Below are positions 16,541-25,784 of a stretch of DNA of 45,456 nt, piece by piece. Numbering within the stretch: position 1 is the first letter of the stretch; each line of letters starts with the position of its first letter. Under the pieces are notes generated by a model. That model saw nothing but the letters and a program-made list of their open reading frames with translations. It was not told the DNA's origin and made no database searches. Both the position numbers and the translations under genes were made by a program. Source of the stretch: Elusimicrobiota bacterium (lineage in GTDB: Bacteria > Elusimicrobiota > Elusimicrobia > Elusimicrobiales > UBA9959); NCBI GenBank assembly GCA_016234365.1, contig JACRER010000056.1, positions 1 through 45,456 on the forward strand. Reading direction: 5' to 3'.

Positions 16541-17565
16541 TGGCAAAGAACGACGACCTCCTTTCCGCCCGCCCCGCCTCCGGCGAGGCCGCGCGCCTCG
16601 AATCCGCGCTGCGCCCCGCTTCGCTGGATGAATTCGTTGGCCAGGCCAAACTCAAAGAGAACCTGAGGGTCTTTATCCAGGCCGCGCGGACGCGCAAGGA
16701 ACCGCTGGATCACTGCCTTTTCTATTCCCCCCCGGGCCTCGGCAAGACCACCCTTTCCCACATCCTGGCCCGCGAGATGGGCGTGAATATGAAGGTCACC
16801 TCGGGCCCCGTCCTCTCCAAGCCCGGCGACCTGGCCGCCATGCTCACCACCGAGCTCGCCGAGGGCGACATCCTTTTTATCGACGAGATCCACCGCCTCA
16901 ACGCGGCCGTGGAAGAGGCCCTCTACCCGGTCATGGAGGATTTCCTTTTTTTCATCAACACCGGCCAGGGCCCGGGCGCCACGACCCTTAAGCTGGCCGT
17001 GCCGCGCTTCACGCTGGTTGGCGCCACCACCCGCAGCGGCCTGCTGACCGGACCGCTGCGCGACCGGTTCGGCATCGTTTTCAACCTCGGTTTCTACGGC
17101 GAGGACGAGATCACGCAGATCCTGGTGCGCTCGGCCAGGCTGCTGGGCAGCCGGGCCGAGCGGCCGGCCCTGGAACTTATAGCCCGCCGCTCGCGCGGCA
17201 CTCCGCGCATAGCCAACCGCCTGCTTAAGCGCGTGCGCGACTTCGCCGACGTGAAGGCCGGCGGCGTAATAACTAAGGACGTCACCGAGGCCGCGATGGG
17301 TTCGCTGGAGATAGACCCCGAAGGGCTGGACAATCTCGACCGCCGCATCCTGCTGGCCATAGCCGAGAAGTTCGGCGGCGGCCCCGTGGGCATAGAAACG
17401 CTGGCGGTGGCGGTGTCGGAAGAGCCGGACACGCTTACCGACGTGATAGAGCCTTTCCTGATGCAGGCGGGTTTCCTCAAGCGCACCACCCGCGGCCGCG
17501 TGATAACCGCCAAGGCGGCCGCCCACCTGGGGCTCAAGCTCCCCAGGCAGCACGAACTTCTCTGA
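16540..17565 (+). CDS. ruvB: Holliday-junction branch-migration ATPase RuvB
   Basis: 341 residues, an AAA+ motor. The Walker A is SPPGLGKTT (63-71), where the family usually has GPPGLGKTT. Walker B is [10 protein letters not shown], and GATTRSGLL carries sensor 1. Arginine-finger and sensor-2 segments follow ([19 protein letters not shown]). The C-terminal winged helix ends [18 protein letters not shown]. The G-to-S change at the start of Walker A is conservative in place, since GK[ST] is intact. The start is coupled to the ruvA stop. Confidence 0.96.
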   Translation: MAKNDDLLSARPASGEAARLESALRPASLDEFVGQAKLKENLRVFIQAARTRKEPLDHCLFYSPPGLGKTTLSHILAREMGVNMKVTSGPVLSKPGDLAAMLTTELAEGDILFIDEIHRLNAAVEEALYPVMEDFLFFINTGQGPGATTLKLAVPRFTLVGATTRSGLLTGPLRDRFGIVFNLGFYGEDEITQILVRSARLLGSRAERPALELIARRSRGTPRIANRLLKRVRDFADVKAGGVITKDVTEAAMGSLEIDPEGLDNLDRRILLAIAEKFGGGPVGIETLAVAVSEEPDTLTDVIEPFLMQAGFLKRTTRGRVITAKAAAHLGLKLPRQHELL

Positions 17566-17575
17566 ACAAGCCCCG

Positions 17576-18712
17576 ATGAAACGCATCCTGGCCCTGCTCC
17601 TCGCCGTAATTCCCTGCGTTCCCGCGCGGGCCGCGGACGGCCGCATCCCCGACGGGCCGAATATCAGGGTCCTCATCGCCCAAGGCTCGGCCGGCATCCG
17701 CCTGAAGACCTCCACCAGGGTCTACGTGCTGGAAGTACGCAGCGGCAAAAAATTCCTGCTGGTGGAGAACGCCGCCTACGACATAAAACCCTCCCCCGGC
17801 GGGATCTCCGTGGCCGGCCAGCTTCTCTCCTCCCCCGTTAAACTGCTTTCGCCCGAAGGCGGAGAGCGCATCCGGCTGGGCGGCAACCTTTACAAGGGAG
17901 ATATTCAGGTAAGTTCCCCCGACGGACGCCGGCTGGACGTCATCGAATTCCTGCCGCTGGAAGACTATCTCTGCGGCGTGCTGCCGGTAGAGATGAGCCC
18001 GGACTGGCCGCTGGAAGCCCTGAAAGCCCAGGCGGTAGCCTCGCGCACTTACGCGCTGAAGTTCGTGAACCAGACCAGGGATTACGACGTCTCCGACGGC
18101 GTGGAGATGCAGGCCTACAACGGCGCCGGCAAGGCCAACGCCCGCATCCTGGAGGCCGTCAACAGCACGCGCGGCGAGGTAATGAAGTACAAGGGCAAGA
18201 TCCTTACCGCCTTCTTCCACGCCTGCTGCGGCGGGCACACCGCCAGCGCCAAGGCGGCCTGGGGCGAGGACGTGCTGAAACCCCTCTATGGCGTTCCGGA
18301 CCCGTTCTGTTCCGGATCACGGCACGCCCGCTGGGAACTTTATGTGCCGGCCGCGGACCTGCTCAAATACATCCAGAGCGCCGGCTCCACCGCCCTGAAG
18401 ATAAAGAGCGTCCGCGTCTACAAGAAAGACCGTTCCGGCAGGGCGGTTTCCATCCGGTTCACCACCGACCGCGGCACCAAGGATATTCCTGTGGGCGAAT
18501 TGCGCAGGGCGCTGGGCAGCTATGAATTCAGGAGTTCTTTTGTGACGCGCATCACGCCCGTGAAAGGCGGCTACGAGTTCTCCGGCCGCGGCTGGGGCCA
18601 CGGCGTGGGGATGTGCCAGGAAGGGGCGAAAGCCATGGCGCTAAAAGGCCGCCCCTACAAAAAGATCCTGCGTTTTTATTACCCGGCGGTGTCGATAGTA
18701 GATTATGAGTGA
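17576..18712 (+). CDS. SpoIID/LytB-domain protein (putative septal peptidoglycan lytic enzyme)
   Basis: 378 residues with a signal peptide (about 1-20). The SpoIID domain runs from about 115: LPLEDYLCGVLPVEMSPDWPLEALKAQAVASRTYAL. The glutamate in LPVEMSP is the residue implicated in glycan-strand cleavage in SpoIID. It ends with the conserved GRGWGHGVGMCQEGA and the FYYPAVSI tail. In non-sporulating bacteria such proteins are thought to act on denuded glycans at division. It follows ruvB by 10 bp and overlaps queA by 8 bp. Confidence 0.88.
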   Translation: MKRILALLLAVIPCVPARAADGRIPDGPNIRVLIAQGSAGIRLKTSTRVYVLEVRSGKKFLLVENAAYDIKPSPGGISVAGQLLSSPVKLLSPEGGERIRLGGNLYKGDIQVSSPDGRRLDVIEFLPLEDYLCGVLPVEMSPDWPLEALKAQAVASRTYALKFVNQTRDYDVSDGVEMQAYNGAGKANARILEAVNSTRGEVMKYKGKILTAFFHACCGGHTASAKAAWGEDVLKPLYGVPDPFCSGSRHARWELYVPAADLLKYIQSAGSTALKIKSVRVYKKDRSGRAVSIRFTTDRGTKDIPVGELRRALGSYEFRSSFVTRITPVKGGYEFSGRGWGHGVGMCQEGAKAMALKGRPYKKILRFYYPAVSIVDYE

Positions 18713-19751
18713 AGCAGCGCTTTCGGAATTTTCATCCCTCGACATCGAGCCGCTGATAGCCGACCGGCCCGCGGAACCGCGTGATTCTTCGCGGCTCGTC
18801 TGCGTCGAGCGGGCTTCCGGTGCCGTCTCCCACCGGCGCTTTAGCGACCTGGCCGGGCTGCTGGGGCCGGGCGACCTGCTGGTGCTCAACCGCAGCAAGG
18901 TCTGGAAAGCCCGCCTGCCTGCCGCCAAGCCTACCGGAGGCAAGTCCGAGATCCTGCTCATGGCCCCTTCCACTCCGGACAACCTGGTCTGGACCGGCCT
19001 TTGCCGCAAGATCCAGCCCGGCAATTCGCTGGTCTGCGCCGGCGGCGCCCTGGCACAATGCCTGGCGCGCAATGCCGACGGGAGTTACACTTTCCGTTTC
19101 GACAGGCCGGTGGACGAGGCTTACCTTTGCGCCAACGGCGCCGTGCCGCTGCCGCAATATATCCTGAACGCCCGCAAGCGCCGCGGGGCCGAGGCCCCGG
19201 CCGACGAGGACCGCTACCAGACCGTCTACGCCAAGGAAGCGGGCTCGATAGCCGCGCACACCGCCGGCTTCCACTTTACGCCCGGGCTGTTTTCCGCCCT
19301 CGACGCTGCCGGGGTGAAGCGCGCTTTTGTGACGCTTCATATAGGTTGGGGCACTTTTAAGCCGGTCCGCTCCGAAGACCCGGCCGCCCACGTGATGATG
19401 GAAGAGGCCTGCGAGGTTTCCCCCGAGACCGCGGCGGCCATAAACGCGCACCGCGCCGCCGGCGGCCGCGTTATAGCCGTGGGAACGTCTTCCATGCGCA
19501 CGCTGGAGACCTTCTCCGACGATAACGGCAACGTCCGCGCCGGCTCCGGCAAGGCGGGGCTGTTCATTAAGCCGGGCTACAAGTTTAAAGTCGCCGGCGC
19601 GTTCATTACCAACCTGCACGTGCCGGATTCCGCCCCGCTCTACATGACGGCCGCCTTTGCCGGCCGCGCGCTCCTTTTTAAAGCGTACTCGGAAGCCGTT
19701 AAGGAAAAATACCGGTTCTATTCCTACGGCGACTCGATGCTGGTCTTGTAG
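18705..19751 (+). CDS. queA: tRNA preQ1(34) S-adenosylmethionine ribosyltransferase-isomerase
   Basis: 348 residues. QueA transfers and isomerises the ribosyl part of SAM onto preQ1 in tRNA, giving epoxyqueuosine. Family motifs in order are RDSSRLVCV, GDLLVLNRSKV, RYQTVYA with GSIAAHTAGFHF, HIGWGTFKPV, VGTSSMRTLE and the end YGDSMLVL. The start overlaps the SpoIID-like gene. It is followed by tgt after an unusual 221-bp gap that holds a MITE-like element. Confidence 0.95.
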   Translation: MSEAALSEFSSLDIEPLIADRPAEPRDSSRLVCVERASGAVSHRRFSDLAGLLGPGDLLVLNRSKVWKARLPAAKPTGGKSEILLMAPSTPDNLVWTGLCRKIQPGNSLVCAGGALAQCLARNADGSYTFRFDRPVDEAYLCANGAVPLPQYILNARKRRGAEAPADEDRYQTVYAKEAGSIAAHTAGFHFTPGLFSALDAAGVKRAFVTLHIGWGTFKPVRSEDPAAHVMMEEACEVSPETAAAINAHRAAGGRVIAVGTSSMRTLETFSDDNGNVRAGSGKAGLFIKPGYKFKVAGAFITNLHVPDSAPLYMTAAFAGRALLFKAYSEAVKEKYRFYSYGDSMLVL

Positions 19752-19756
19752 GAGCG

Positions 19757-21112
<1,356 letters not shown>

Positions 21113-21189
21113 GCCCCCGCTGCCGCCCTTGTTGAAGAGAGGCTTCGATAGGGGCGGTTAGGATATCGATATTAATAAAGAAAAAAATT

Positions 21190-21198
21190 TGTTAGAAT
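21190..21198 (+). promoter_or_regulatory. Extended -10 promoter of yajC-secD-secF
   Basis: TG-T-TAGAAT fits an extended -10 and stands in an AT-rich patch after tgt. No TTGACA-like -35 is found at the right distance. A GGAGGA ribosome-binding site and the yajC ATG follow 33 bp later. Confidence 0.6.
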
Positions 21199-21231
21199 AG
21201 TTTCCGCTACTTAGACGACGACGGAGGAACA

Positions 21232-21507
21232 ATGAACCAGAACGCAGCCTTTATGCAGCTCGTGCCCTTTGTGGCCGTGGCCGTTATATTTTATTTCCTG
21301 CTCATCCGCCCGCAGCAGAAGCAGATGAAAGACACCAAGGCCATGCTGGACGCCCTCAAGGTGGGCGTCAAGGTGGTTACCCGCGGCGGGATGATAGGTC
21401 TGATAACCTCCGTGAACGCGGAAGAGATAGAAGTGGAAATAGCCAAAGGCGTAAAGGCGCTGTTTACGCGCAGCGCCGTAGGCGCGGTAGTCAACGCGGC
21501 AAAGTAA
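21232..21507 (+). CDS. yajC: Preprotein translocase accessory subunit YajC
   Basis: 91 residues. One transmembrane segment (about 8-25) is followed by the hallmark FLLIRPQQKQMK and a small cytoplasmic beta domain with VKVVTRGGMIGLI. YajC associates with SecDF. It has its own promoter, a GGAGGA ribosome-binding site and is followed 19 bp later by secD, so the complex is encoded as a unit. Confidence 0.95.
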   Translation: MNQNAAFMQLVPFVAVAVIFYFLLIRPQQKQMKDTKAMLDALKVGVKVVTRGGMIGLITSVNAEEIEVEIAKGVKALFTRSAVGAVVNAAK

Positions 21508-21526
21508 CCTCAAGGAGCCATCGCAA

Positions 21527-22960
21527 ATGAACAAGTTACACTGGAAGATAGGCACCGTCCTGGGCCTCCTTATCCTTTCCTTCTGGCTGCTGTACCCCAG
21601 CGTGGAATGGTACACCAAGACCGCCGACGACAGGGCCAAGTCCGAGGCCATGCGCATGCGCCCCAAGCGCATCCTGAACCTGGGCCTGGACCTCAAGGGC
21701 GGCACGCACCTCCTTCTGGAACTGGACGTCGAGAAACTCGACAAGAAGGAAAAGCTCGGCGACGCCATGACCCGCGCCATCGAGATCCTCCGCAACCGCA
21801 TCGACCAGTACGGCGTGGGCGAAACCCCCATCTCCCGCCAGGGCGAGCGCTGGATAGCCGTGGACCTGCCCGGTATCTCCAACACCGAGGAAGCCGAGAA
21901 CCTTATAGGCAAGACCGCGCTGCTGGAATTCCGCCTGGTGGACACCTCCAACGAGGCCCAGGCCGTGCTTTCCAAAGTGGACGGTCTCGACACCCCCCCC
22001 TTCGACAAGAACGGCGCGCTGGTGCCCGAGATAGCCAAGCTGATGCCCAAGAACACCGCCCTCTGCAAGGCCGCCCCCGGCCCTGATGGCGACAGGGCCC
22101 GCTACTACGTGCTTAACGCGTCCGTGCCCGTCACCGGCGCCTACCTCGAGAGCGCCCGGGTGGAGACCGACCGGCAGTTCGGCACGCCCAGCATCGGTTT
22201 CACCTTCAACAAGGAAGGCGGAAAGCTCTTCGAGAACTTCACCGGCGCCAACGTCGGCAAGTACCTGGCCATAGTGCTCGACGGCGTGGTGCACTCCGCG
22301 CCCGTCATCAAGAGCCGCATCGGCGGCGGTTCCGGCGTCATCGAGGGCTCGTTCAGCCTCGAGGAAGCCCGCAACCTCGCCATCATCCTGCGCGCCGGCG
22401 CCCTGCCCGCCCCGGTCAACATCATCGAGAAGCGCGTGGTCGGCCCCGGCCTGGGCGAAGACTCCATCAAGAAGGGCCTCAGCGCCTCGCTGATAGGCTT
22501 CCTGCTGGTGGTCGCCTTCATGGTGGTCTATTACAAGGGCGGCGGCTTCATCGCCAATATCGCCCTGGCGCTCAACTTCGTCTTCCTGATGGCCGCCATG
22601 AGCTACTTCTCGGCCACCCTGACGCTGCCCGGCATCGCCGGCATGATCTTGTCGCTCGCCATGGCGATCGACGCGAACGTGCTGATCCTGGAGCGCATGC
22701 GCGAAGAGCTGCACCTCTCCAAGCCCGTGGCCATGGTCATTCCCGTGGGTTACGATAAGGCCTGGAGCGCCATCCTGGACTCCAACGTGACCACCTGGAT
22801 AGCGGCCATCTTCCTGTTCCAGTTCGGCTCCGGCCCGGTCAAAGGCTTCGCCGTCACGCTGACCATCGGCCTGCTCATCGGTATGTTCACCTCGGTCTTC
22901 GTGACCCGGGTGATCTACGAGTTCTGGCTCACTTCCAACCCCAAGGAGCTCAGCATATGA
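21527..22960 (+). CDS. secD: Protein translocase subunit SecD
   Basis: 477 residues. SecD uses the proton gradient to pull translocated proteins into the periplasm. The first transmembrane segment (about 8-24) is followed by GLDLKGGTHLLLEL. The periplasmic P1 region contains ITRAIEILRNRIDQYG-type helices and GEGxxxE-like elements. The second half has the RND membrane bundle with AMAIDANVLILERMREE and FGSGPVKGFAVTL. It overlaps secF by 4 bp (ATGA). Confidence 0.96.
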   Translation: MNKLHWKIGTVLGLLILSFWLLYPSVEWYTKTADDRAKSEAMRMRPKRILNLGLDLKGGTHLLLELDVEKLDKKEKLGDAMTRAIEILRNRIDQYGVGETPISRQGERWIAVDLPGISNTEEAENLIGKTALLEFRLVDTSNEAQAVLSKVDGLDTPPFDKNGALVPEIAKLMPKNTALCKAAPGPDGDRARYYVLNASVPVTGAYLESARVETDRQFGTPSIGFTFNKEGGKLFENFTGANVGKYLAIVLDGVVHSAPVIKSRIGGGSGVIEGSFSLEEARNLAIILRAGALPAPVNIIEKRVVGPGLGEDSIKKGLSASLIGFLLVVAFMVVYYKGGGFIANIALALNFVFLMAAMSYFSATLTLPGIAGMILSLAMAIDANVLILERMREELHLSKPVAMVIPVGYDKAWSAILDSNVTTWIAAIFLFQFGSGPVKGFAVTLTIGLLIGMFTSVFVTRVIYEFWLTSNPKELSI

Positions 22961-23844
22961 TAACCCTGCTTCCCAAGACCAATATAGACTTCGTCAAAAA
23001 GCGCTACTTCGCCTTCGGCCTGTCGGCGCTTATAACGGTGGTCGGCATAATCTCCCTGTCGGTAAAGGGCCTGGACCTGGGTCTGGACTTCACCGGCGGC
23101 ACGCTGATACAGGTGAAGTTCGAGAAGCCTATCGCCATCGGCGAGGTACGCAGGGCCCTCGAGGGCGTGGGCATCGAGGCCGGCATTCAGACCTTCTCCG
23201 AACAGAACTCCTTCGCCATCAAGGTGAAAGGCGCGCAGGATAAGGTGAACGAGATAGCTGACAAGATGAGCGCGGCCCTTAAGGCCATCCCCGGCAATTC
23301 CTATACCGAGGAAAAGCGCGACTACGTGGGCCCGGTGGTGGGCCGCGACCTCAGCAAGAAAGCGCTGTTCGCCATCATTCTCTCGATGTTCGGCATCATC
23401 GTCTACATCGCTTTCCGCTTCTCCAACCCCGTCTGGGGCGCCGCGGGCGTGATCGGCATCGTGCACGACGTATTCGTGGCGCTGACGGCCATGTCGCTGG
23501 CGGGCCGCGAAGTGGACCTGGTGATAGTGGCGGCCTTCCTGACCATAGCCGGTTACTCCATCAACGACACCATAGTCATCTTCGACCGTATGCGCGAAAA
23601 TATGCGCAATTTCCCCAAGATGCCCATGGGCCAGCTGATCAACATGAGCATCAACGAGTGCATCTCCCGGACCATCATCACCACTATGACGGTCTTTGTC
23701 ACCGTGCTGGTGCTGTACCTCTTCGGCGGCACGGGCATCAACAACTTCGCCTTCTGCATGCTGGTGGGCACCCTGACCGGCGTCTATTCCACTATCTTCA
23801 TCTGTTCCCCGATAGTGTACCAGTGGGAGCACCGCGCGAAGTAA
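22957..23844 (+). CDS. secF: Protein translocase subunit SecF
   Basis: 295 residues, the partner of SecD. It begins with a transmembrane segment, then GLDLGLDFTGGTLIQVKF. Conserved membrane motifs are VGPVVGRDLSKKA, GIVHDVFVAL, TIAGYSINDTIVIFDRMREN and FGGTGINNFAFCMLVG. Length and order are normal. The start is coupled to the secD stop. Confidence 0.96.
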   Translation: MITLLPKTNIDFVKKRYFAFGLSALITVVGIISLSVKGLDLGLDFTGGTLIQVKFEKPIAIGEVRRALEGVGIEAGIQTFSEQNSFAIKVKGAQDKVNEIADKMSAALKAIPGNSYTEEKRDYVGPVVGRDLSKKALFAIILSMFGIIVYIAFRFSNPVWGAAGVIGIVHDVFVALTAMSLAGREVDLVIVAAFLTIAGYSINDTIVIFDRMRENMRNFPKMPMGQLINMSINECISRTIITTMTVFVTVLVLYLFGGTGINNFAFCMLVGTLTGVYSTIFICSPIVYQWEHRAK

Positions 23845-23871
23845 CTGCAGTTGGCGGAGGCAGGGCAACCA

Positions 23872-24504
23872 GTGAGAAAGATCAAGAAGTTCCGTATCCC
23901 GGTCTATTCCTATGAAGTGCTGCGCAAAGCGCGCAAGCACAAGCTGGACCTCGCCTCCATAGGCCTCGCCGACGAGACCGCCGTGCGCGAGCACGCCTCC
24001 GCCCTGGCGGCGGCGCTGGAGCCGGCGGTCGTGTTCGAATACCTGGCGGCGGAAGACGAGGCCGCGGCCCGCATAAACGGCGCGGCCTCCCGCCCCCTTA
24101 CCGCCGGCATCCTGACGCTGGGCAAAGCCTTCGAAGAGAAACTTGCCAACCCTCCCGACGAAACGCATAAGCGCCTGGGCCGCATAGCCGCCCAGGTTTT
24201 TATGCAGACGGCCGTGGGGGTGACTTCGGAACTGGCCGTGCGCGAGGCCGAACCCGAGGGGTTCGAACTGGGCCCCGTGGTCTACATCGCGGCCTGCCCG
24301 GAACCGGAACTGCCCCCGCAGGAGGCCACCGCCGTGCCGCTGTTCGAGAACGAGCTCATAAAGGGCCTCTTCGAGCGGCTGGAAGCGTCCAAGATAGGCG
24401 TTTCCTTCGACACGGGGGCCTTCTCCCCTAAGTATTCCGCCGTATTCGCTTTTCCATGGCTCTCCAAGAAGAAGAAAAAAGCCGGGGCCGCCTCCAAGAA
24501 GTAA
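23872..24504 (+). CDS. Protein of unknown function between secF and waaA
   Basis: 210 residues if it starts at the GTG at 23872, which has GGAGG 11 nt upstream; an in-frame TTG at 23851 has no such site. No signal peptide or membrane segment is seen, so probably cytoplasmic. The N-terminus is basic (RKIKKFRIPVYSYEVLRKARKHK). The C-terminus has IGVSFDTGAFSPKYSAVFAFPW and then a Lys-rich tail. The overall pattern is faintly like small methionine-synthase-reactivation-type proteins, but I cannot support that. It sits 27 bp after secF and just before waaA. Confidence 0.6.
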   Translation: MRKIKKFRIPVYSYEVLRKARKHKLDLASIGLADETAVREHASALAAALEPAVVFEYLAAEDEAAARINGAASRPLTAGILTLGKAFEEKLANPPDETHKRLGRIAAQVFMQTAVGVTSELAVREAEPEGFELGPVVYIAACPEPELPPQEATAVPLFENELIKGLFERLEASKIGVSFDTGAFSPKYSAVFAFPWLSKKKKKAGAASKK

Positions 24505-24512
24505 CCTCCCTG

Positions 24513-25781
24513 ATGGGATACCCGCTACTGTTCATCTACAGCCTGCTGGCGCCGGCCATAGCCGCGCTGTACGCGCTTTATTTCCTGCTTTCCCCCCGCC
24601 GCTCCCTTATGAAGGCCCTGGCGGGCGAACTGGGCGAGCGCCTGGGACTGGGCGGAGAGGCCTGTCCGCCCGGAGCGGTATGGGTGCACGCCGCCTCCCT
24701 GGGGGAGGTGAAAGCCGTGGCCAAGCTGGCTCCGGCCCTGGCTGAAACTTTATCCGCCCCCCTCCTTATAACCTCTTCCACGGCTTCCGGCAGGGCCGAA
24801 GGCTCTAAGCTTGGCGCCGCGCGCCTGGCCCCGCTGGATTTCTATCCCGCCGCCGCCAATTTCATTTCCAAGGCCAGGCCGCGCATGCTGGTAGTGGTCG
24901 AGACCGAGATCTGGCCGGCCACGCTGCTGGCGGCCGCGCGGGCCGGCGTGCCGGTCTTCATGGTGAACGCGCGCCTCTCGGAAAGCACGTTGTCGCTTTA
25001 CAGGCTCCTGTCTCCGCTGACGCGGTTGGCCTTCTCGGGAGTAAAGCAGGTCCTGGCCCAGAGCGCTTCCGACGCCGCACGCTTTCGCCTGCTCGCCGGC
25101 CTTGAAAACAAGGTCACGCAGACAGGCAACCTCAAGCACGATATGCTGGGGGGTTCCGCGGCCGGGCAGGATAAGGTGCGGGAGTTCCTGGAGGCTTCCG
25201 ACTGGAGCGGCTGCCCTCTTTTTGTCGCCGGCAGCACCCATCCGCAGGAGGACCCCGTAATAATAGAAGCCTGGCTGGCAGCGCGCAAAACCGTCCCGCA
25301 TCTTAAACTTGTAATGGTTCCCCGCCATCCGGAACGCCTGGCAGAGACGGAAGCGGTGCTGAAAACGCACCGGGCCCATTTCACGCGCTGGTCCGCGCAT
25401 ATAGTCCCGGCCGGTACCGGCTGCCTGCTGGTGGACGCCATGGGCCTGCTGCAGGCCTTCTACGCCGTGTCGCAGGTCTGCTTTGTCGGCGGTACGCTGG
25501 ACGATACCGGCGGGCATAACCTGCTGGAACCGGCCCTGTTCTCCAAGCCGGCCCTGTTCGGGCCCAATTACCGCAACGCCCGCCAGGCCGGTGAGGCCCT
25601 GATAAAAGAAAAGGGCGGCTTCCTGGTGGAAACCGCCCCCGCTATGGCCGAAAAGATCCTGCTGCTGTTAACCAACCCCGCCGAACTCTCCGCCGCCAAA
25701 GAAAGCGCCGCGCGTACCCTCTCGGGCCTGCGCGGCGCCACCGCTAAAACCATAACCTCTATAACTTCCCTGCTGTTGTAA
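24513..25781 (+). CDS. waaA: 3-deoxy-D-manno-octulosonic acid transferase (Kdo transferase)
   Basis: 422 residues. WaaA adds Kdo from CMP-Kdo to lipid IVA on the inner membrane. An N-terminal hydrophobic anchor (about 3-22) is followed by the conserved WVHAASLGEVKAV, LITSSTASGRAEG, VVETEIWPATL and VFMVNARLSE motifs. The C-terminal domain has FVAGSTHPQED, MVPRHPER and FVGGTLDDTGGHNLLEPALF. The ATG at 24513 fits the family start; an earlier ATG at 24456 would overlap the previous gene by 49 bp. The stop is only 3 bp from the convergent fibre gene. Confidence 0.93.
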   Translation: MGYPLLFIYSLLAPAIAALYALYFLLSPRRSLMKALAGELGERLGLGGEACPPGAVWVHAASLGEVKAVAKLAPALAETLSAPLLITSSTASGRAEGSKLGAARLAPLDFYPAAANFISKARPRMLVVVETEIWPATLLAAARAGVPVFMVNARLSESTLSLYRLLSPLTRLAFSGVKQVLAQSASDAARFRLLAGLENKVTQTGNLKHDMLGGSAAGQDKVREFLEASDWSGCPLFVAGSTHPQEDPVIIEAWLAARKTVPHLKLVMVPRHPERLAETEAVLKTHRAHFTRWSAHIVPAGTGCLLVDAMGLLQAFYAVSQVCFVGGTLDDTGGHNLLEPALFSKPALFGPNYRNARQAGEALIKEKGGFLVETAPAMAEKILLLLTNPAELSAAKESAARTLSGLRGATAKTITSITSLLL

Positions 25782-25784
25782 TTC

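Noticed and set aside
24456-24512. Earlier ATG for waaA
   Set aside because: It overlaps the preceding gene by 49 bp and adds a non-conserved charged stretch before the membrane anchor.
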